Source of the DNA: Tamarix chinensis
Taxonomy: Eukaryota > Streptophyta > Magnoliopsida > Caryophyllales > Tamaricaceae
Assembly: GCA_030549775.1 (NCBI GenBank)
Contig: CM060177.1
Location: 30,904,014 to 30,968,013 of the forward strand
DNA: 64,000 nucleotides
Direction of reading: 5' to 3'
Each line of letters opens with the position of its first letter. The stretch's first letter is position 1. The notes under the pieces are model-generated. The model worked only from the letters and a program-made list of their open reading frames with translations, was not told the DNA's origin and ran no database searches. Position numbers and translations under genes: made by a program. Shown piece by piece: positions 60,039-64,000 of this stretch.

Positions 60039-60056
60039 GCTTTTCTTGTAGTGTAA

Positions 60057-61620
60057 TACCAATTGAAATGATCGGATGATATTAAATACCTCAAGTGTAT
60101 TTCAATCCAAAAGATTGAACTATTTGCCAGTCTATATATAGATCCCAATACTAATTCATTATTTCTATTTATGAAATTTTAATTTTTATAATATTTAAAA
60201 TATTTGTTCTAATCACGAAGTATTGATGATAGATTTGTGCATAATTTGCCAATCACTTATTCATAAGACTATGTGCCTACTTCATCATTGGTATTGGTAA
60301 AAACCTATCATAGTCAAGTATCCCCTTCCATCGTAGTGGTTGGAGTATTTATAATAGTCTCCTCACTATATTATAGTTTTGGTGGGTATATGCATTTGAT
60401 GGTTGGAGCTTAAAGCTTCCTATATGATAAGCAGTATAATGGTTGAAGCCTAAAGCTTCTCATTTAGTTATTAATTTAATGGTTGAAACCTAAAGTTTCT
60501 CATTTGATATAAGTAATATAATGGTACAGGCTAAAGGCATCTTATCTCATAGAACTGAATATGATCTAGAAGATGGATTTATCTTATTGTAATGTCATTG
60601 CTCATTATATTTTAATGATAAAGTGTTTTTATGAGCTTATAATTAGCAAGATTGTATACATGTATGTGGCATGATACAATTATGAAGGGGTTTCCTAAAG
60701 AAACAATCAAATATCAAAATTGTGCATGATATTGAAGCTAAGTTCCTAAAATACTTATTACGATCTATAAGTATTTGATGGTATTGTTACCATTAAGATT
60801 AGCTAGAAGTAAGCCGAAGATAAATGCATAATATGTCATGTGTGTATTTGATATATGTGAAAAACCAAAAGGTATCACAAAATAGAAGTTCGTAAACCAT
60901 AAAATATTATCTTTGTGGCATGAAAAATAAGATTATGTTAGTGCAACAATGGTAGGCAATACTATTGAAACATACACGAGAAACTATTTAGAATCTTGAA
61001 GATTCTTTCAATTGGTGATCTCATATGAATGATATAATATTCTTGGAAAATTTAAAATTGAGCCATTATAATGTAAGTAAATGCAACATCTCCTATGCCC
61101 TTGATAGATTTCAAGAAGACACACAGAAACTATAATGATGCATCGATGTAAGGTCATATGCTATATTTTGTAACTGATATTGTAGCATTGACACAAAAGT
61201 GAATATCCATTCAATTGGGATGAAAATGCAATCAATACTTAGTTGGAAGTAGAGCGACTTAGTAGAGTCGTTGATGATGTATGTTGATGAGGTTTAGAAG
61301 TAATACGTCAATATGCATGCAAAGAATTTTATTATGTACCAATCATATATCATGGTATTCCTTAACCAAATTTTGTTTCAGAGAATAAAGGTGGATAACC
61401 AAATAATATTTAAGGCAACCAATTGTCATTATTCTAATTACGTCATCCAATAAAATCTTCTTCTTTTTTTCTGACAAAAAAATGTCACTGTTTCGTATCA
61501 AATATTTACCCATGAAAGTTCTTTTCGATTCAATGAGGGGAGGTAACCTACATTCATCCTATAAACTCTATGTATAGTAGCTTGTTTGGTATTATTTCTG
61601 TTTGCAATCCAACAGTAAAA
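60057..61620. other. AT-rich right flank of the CACTA
   Basis: No gene recognised. It begins after the TAA duplication, contains the tandem repeat at 60400-60550, and otherwise resembles decayed transposon DNA. Sequence related to it (GGCTAAAAGCCTCC with CATTTGATATA) occurs before the CACTA at about 39926. Confidence 0.4.
60400..60550. repeat. 40-bp tandem repeat, four units
   Basis: Units begin at 60400, 60440, 60480 and 60522 with ATGGTTGAAGCCTAAAGCTT and close variants, followed by CTCATTTGATATAAGTAATA. Confidence 0.85.
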
Positions 61621-63450
61621 AAAAAATTCCATTTCTATTTCTCATATTTAGGGTGCGAGAAGTAAGAAAATAGGAATATACATTGAACTGTAGAGGATTG
61701 ACTCTCATGCTTATGGATTCGGCGGTCATGCCATTGAAACTGCAGACTCGCCATTTTTAATCAATTGGACATGATTTCCAAGCCGCGTCTTTGTTAGTGC
61801 ATGATCTGCTGCATGATGTATCTGATCTTATTAATTAGATATGCATTTATTATGTCGAAGAAACTTTTGAATGGCAGTGGGTGAGGCGCGGTAGATGGCG
61901 TGAGTGCTAGGGTAGATGAAAATGTCCAGTCTGAAATTAGATTCCTTTCCCGAAAGTCCGATTCTCTCTTGTCAACATTTATACGCACCAAAGGCATGCA
62001 GGAAGAGCCGAGGGCCTTGATACTAAGAAATCCAATACTTATCACTTCAAAGGCAACTGCTTTCGTCGGTCTAGAAAGCAAAGATTACATTTTTGTGCAA
62101 GAGATATCACCATCACTCTTACTCATACATACGTCTAACGTGAGGTAATAGCCAAAGTTCTGGAGTTGGGTTGTAGTGGCCAGGGAATATGGACATATTT
62201 ATGGGGGTGACCACAATTTGTCCTGTCCCCTTACCGGTGGTACCCCTATTTTTGCCAACTCCAAGCTATAGTTCTATGGTGTACATCCGTCGGTGTGAGT
62301 GTGAGTGTGAGCGTTGAGTGTGCGATGGGCTTTCACTTTCCCTTCGGGTACAGGACGAGAGGGGGGGGACAAGGTAAAGATAGATGTGCTGTTTTTGCAT
62401 CATCTTTGTATATAGGTAGCTAGTTATTGCAGCCATCATCACTTGGGTACCTTCCATGTTACGGCCAAATCATGAATCCAAAAAAAAAAGAAAAAAAAAG
62501 CAAGTGCGCTTTGCTTGTTTCCACAAACTGTAATTTCCTTTACAACAAGGAACTCACTAAAAAGTGGGAGGCAGGCTTTGCGAATCAACTGATTTTCCGA
62601 GAGCTTTGGCTGGCTTGGTATCCAGTGCCTAGACACAGACACGCATGCATGATTTCCCAATTGTACTACTTACATGACGTCCCATATATAATATTGTTGG
62701 GTGATACTAAATTCTTATCAAGTCAAGACTTTTATATCGATTATCTAATCAAATCCCGACGTTTATCTGTGGCGTGATACTTCAGTGTAATGGGATATTT
62801 TCCTTCACTTGTATGACCTATTTCGCATATTATCATTAATATCTAGAGCCAACAATCACACGAGTTTGGTCAACCTTGAATCTTAGGCCATTCAATTAAC
62901 TCGAGTTAGGTTGGGATCAATATGTTTTGGGTTTGTATAAATTCGGACATTTCTATCTTTTAGATTGAGTTTGGTTCAATTGGTTCATTTTGTATTAAGG
63001 TAAGCTCTTGTTATTTTATCTTTTGAATTGAATTTGATTAAGTTTAGGTTATTACATCATTCTTTCCACATTCAATTTAGTCTCAAATCAAGGCAACTTA
63101 TTGTAACATATCAGAAGGTGTTAAGCTATTTTGAATTAGGTTGTTTTAGATTACTTTATGGTCTCTCTTTGTTTCTTTTGGTAGATTCAGCCTTATTTAT
63201 ATTTAGATTTAATTGTGTTAATTTTTTTCATTATTTTATCTTGTCGAGTTAATGGCATATTCAGTCATTAATTCATTTTAAAATAGCGAGGAGTATATTA
63301 ACTTTTATATTAAAAAAATCATCTTTAATTTGCAATGAAGAATATGAAAAATATCTCCCTATATGAAATTAAAATAATATAATTATTCAATCATATAAAA
63401 AAACTAAGATTTGATTTTAAAAAATATAATATTCATCTAATTTTGGACTT
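61621..63450. other. More complex, low-repeat stretch; no gene called
   Basis: 61700-62830 has higher sequence complexity and GC than its surroundings. The open frames on both strands overlap (61794-62148, 62266-62777) and none carries a recognisable domain. Poly-A runs, a GTGTGAGTGTGAGTGTGAG tract and a G8 run occur. It could be the flank or promoter region of a gene beyond the window. Confidence 0.35.
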
Positions 63451-63454
63451 GAAA

Positions 63455-63895
63455 CAATGATGATATTAAATTACAAAAACAAAAATAACAAGAGCACCAC
63501 AAACAAAAACAATAACAAAAATTATTATTATTGCTATTATAATAGTTATAATACTAATATATTACATTTAATAATAATACTTATATATACAACAACAACA
63601 ACAACAAAAATAATAATAATTGCAATAACAATAATAATTAATAATATTGATAGCAATAATAGAAGTAACAATAATAATACTTGTAATAACAATAATCATA
63701 ACAATAATAACTATAATAGTGATACTTTTCATAATAATAACAATAGTAATAGCAGTGGAAAAAGTAGTAGTATTAGTTGTAATAGTAGTAACTATGATAA
63801 TATATATCTTATATATAAACTATGCTAATAACACTAAGATAAAAACAATAATAATACTAGTACTAGTAGTAGTAATAATATTAATAAAATGAAAA
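63455..63895. repeat. Trinucleotide-rich tract (AAT/AAC/AGT)
   Basis: About 440 bp of interrupted AATAAT, AACAAC and TAGTAGTAG triplets. The Asn-rich and Ile-rich open frames across it are artefacts. Confidence 0.9.
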
Positions 63896-64000
63896 GTTCC
63901 TAGGTTCGGTTGCTCACTTTCAAAGCCCTTTTTTTTTAATCACTGCATGCAATCGATGTTGGGGAGGAAGCCATTTTGGTTTTCCAGTTTTGGCTTGAAG

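Larger units (their letters stand above)
40540..60053 (-). mobile_element. Large CACTA (En/Spm) transposon, complete ends (TSD TAA)
   Basis: The left end is CACTACAAGAAAAG at 40540. The right end is its exact complement CTTTTCTTGTAGTG at 60053, and the match continues past one mismatch as AATTTT. The 3-bp duplication TAA flanks both ends (40537-40539 and 60054-60056). The total is 19514 bp, about 17.4 kb without the nested element. Subterminal GCAACGG/CCGTTGC-type repeats occupy 40556-41230 and 58930-60038, as expected for TNPA-like binding regions. TNPD/TNP2 and TNPA-like genes lie on the minus strand, so its 5' end is at the right. Both genes are broken, so it is probably non-autonomous now. 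It also carries exon-like fragments foreign to CACTA elements. Confidence 0.95.

Noticed and set aside
61794..62777. Overlapping frames on both strands at the right side
   Set aside because: None has a domain or splice context I can support. Left as an unassigned low-repeat stretch.
63457..63892. Asn-rich and Ile/Val-rich frames
   Set aside because: Translation of trinucleotide repeats, so no gene.

Overview
The window looks like repeat-dominated intergenic DNA from a flowering-plant nuclear genome. It is AT-rich. Everything I can recognise in it belongs to plant transposable-element families: an Ale/Retrofit-like Copia, TNP2/TNPA-type CACTA, MULE with a SWIM finger, RVT_3 RNase H, and long plant LTRs ending GGGGTGTTACA. 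There is also one captured piece of the plant-specific NPH3 family. I cannot name the species. I see no intact host gene, no rRNA or tRNA gene and no CRISPR array.

1-29770: five copies of one long LTR-like family (TG...CA ends, mostly TGTAACACCCC/GGGGTGTTACA). Copy 1 (1-1437, +) enters from outside the window. Copy 2 (2409-7567, +) has target duplication ATTAA. Copy 3 (18551-23538, -) has CATGT. Copy 4 (24521-28631, -) has ATATG. Copies 3 and 4 are inserted into copy 5 (+), which survives as three pieces (about 16951-18550, 23544-24520, 28637-29770). No primer-binding site, polypurine tract or gag-pol is visible between any pair, so they are best read as giant solo LTRs. All five share a 3' hairpin and a cluster of units built on GGTCCACCGGCTATAATAGT. 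All but the truncated copy 1 also show a GC- or pyrimidine-rich block. Between copies 2 and 5 lie a decayed Mutator-like transposase (about 10190-11440, -) and a decayed RNase H domain (about 16135-16560, +).

29771-38714: AT-rich DNA with two foldback structures, then an old degraded Copia element (about 31790-38714). Its reverse-transcriptase active-site region is split by a young Copia element (33762-38206, 153-bp LTRs, target duplication GTAAC). The young copy's polyprotein has two in-frame stops and one frameshift.

40540-60053: a 19.5-kb CACTA (En/Spm) transposon with perfect 14-bp terminal matches (CACTACAAGAAAAG) and target duplication TAA. Its decayed TNPD/TNP2 and TNPA-like genes lie on the minus strand. 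Between and beyond them are exon-like fragments foreign to CACTA elements, the clearest being an NPH3-domain piece (51480-51970, -). A second, non-autonomous CACTA (41898-44022, target duplication TCA) is nested inside it.

60057-64000: AT-rich DNA with short tandem repeats, a slightly more complex stretch near 61.6-62.8 kb, and a trinucleotide-rich tract at the end. Nothing here is a convincing new biological system. The most unusual signals are the structured long-LTR family and the gene-capturing CACTA.
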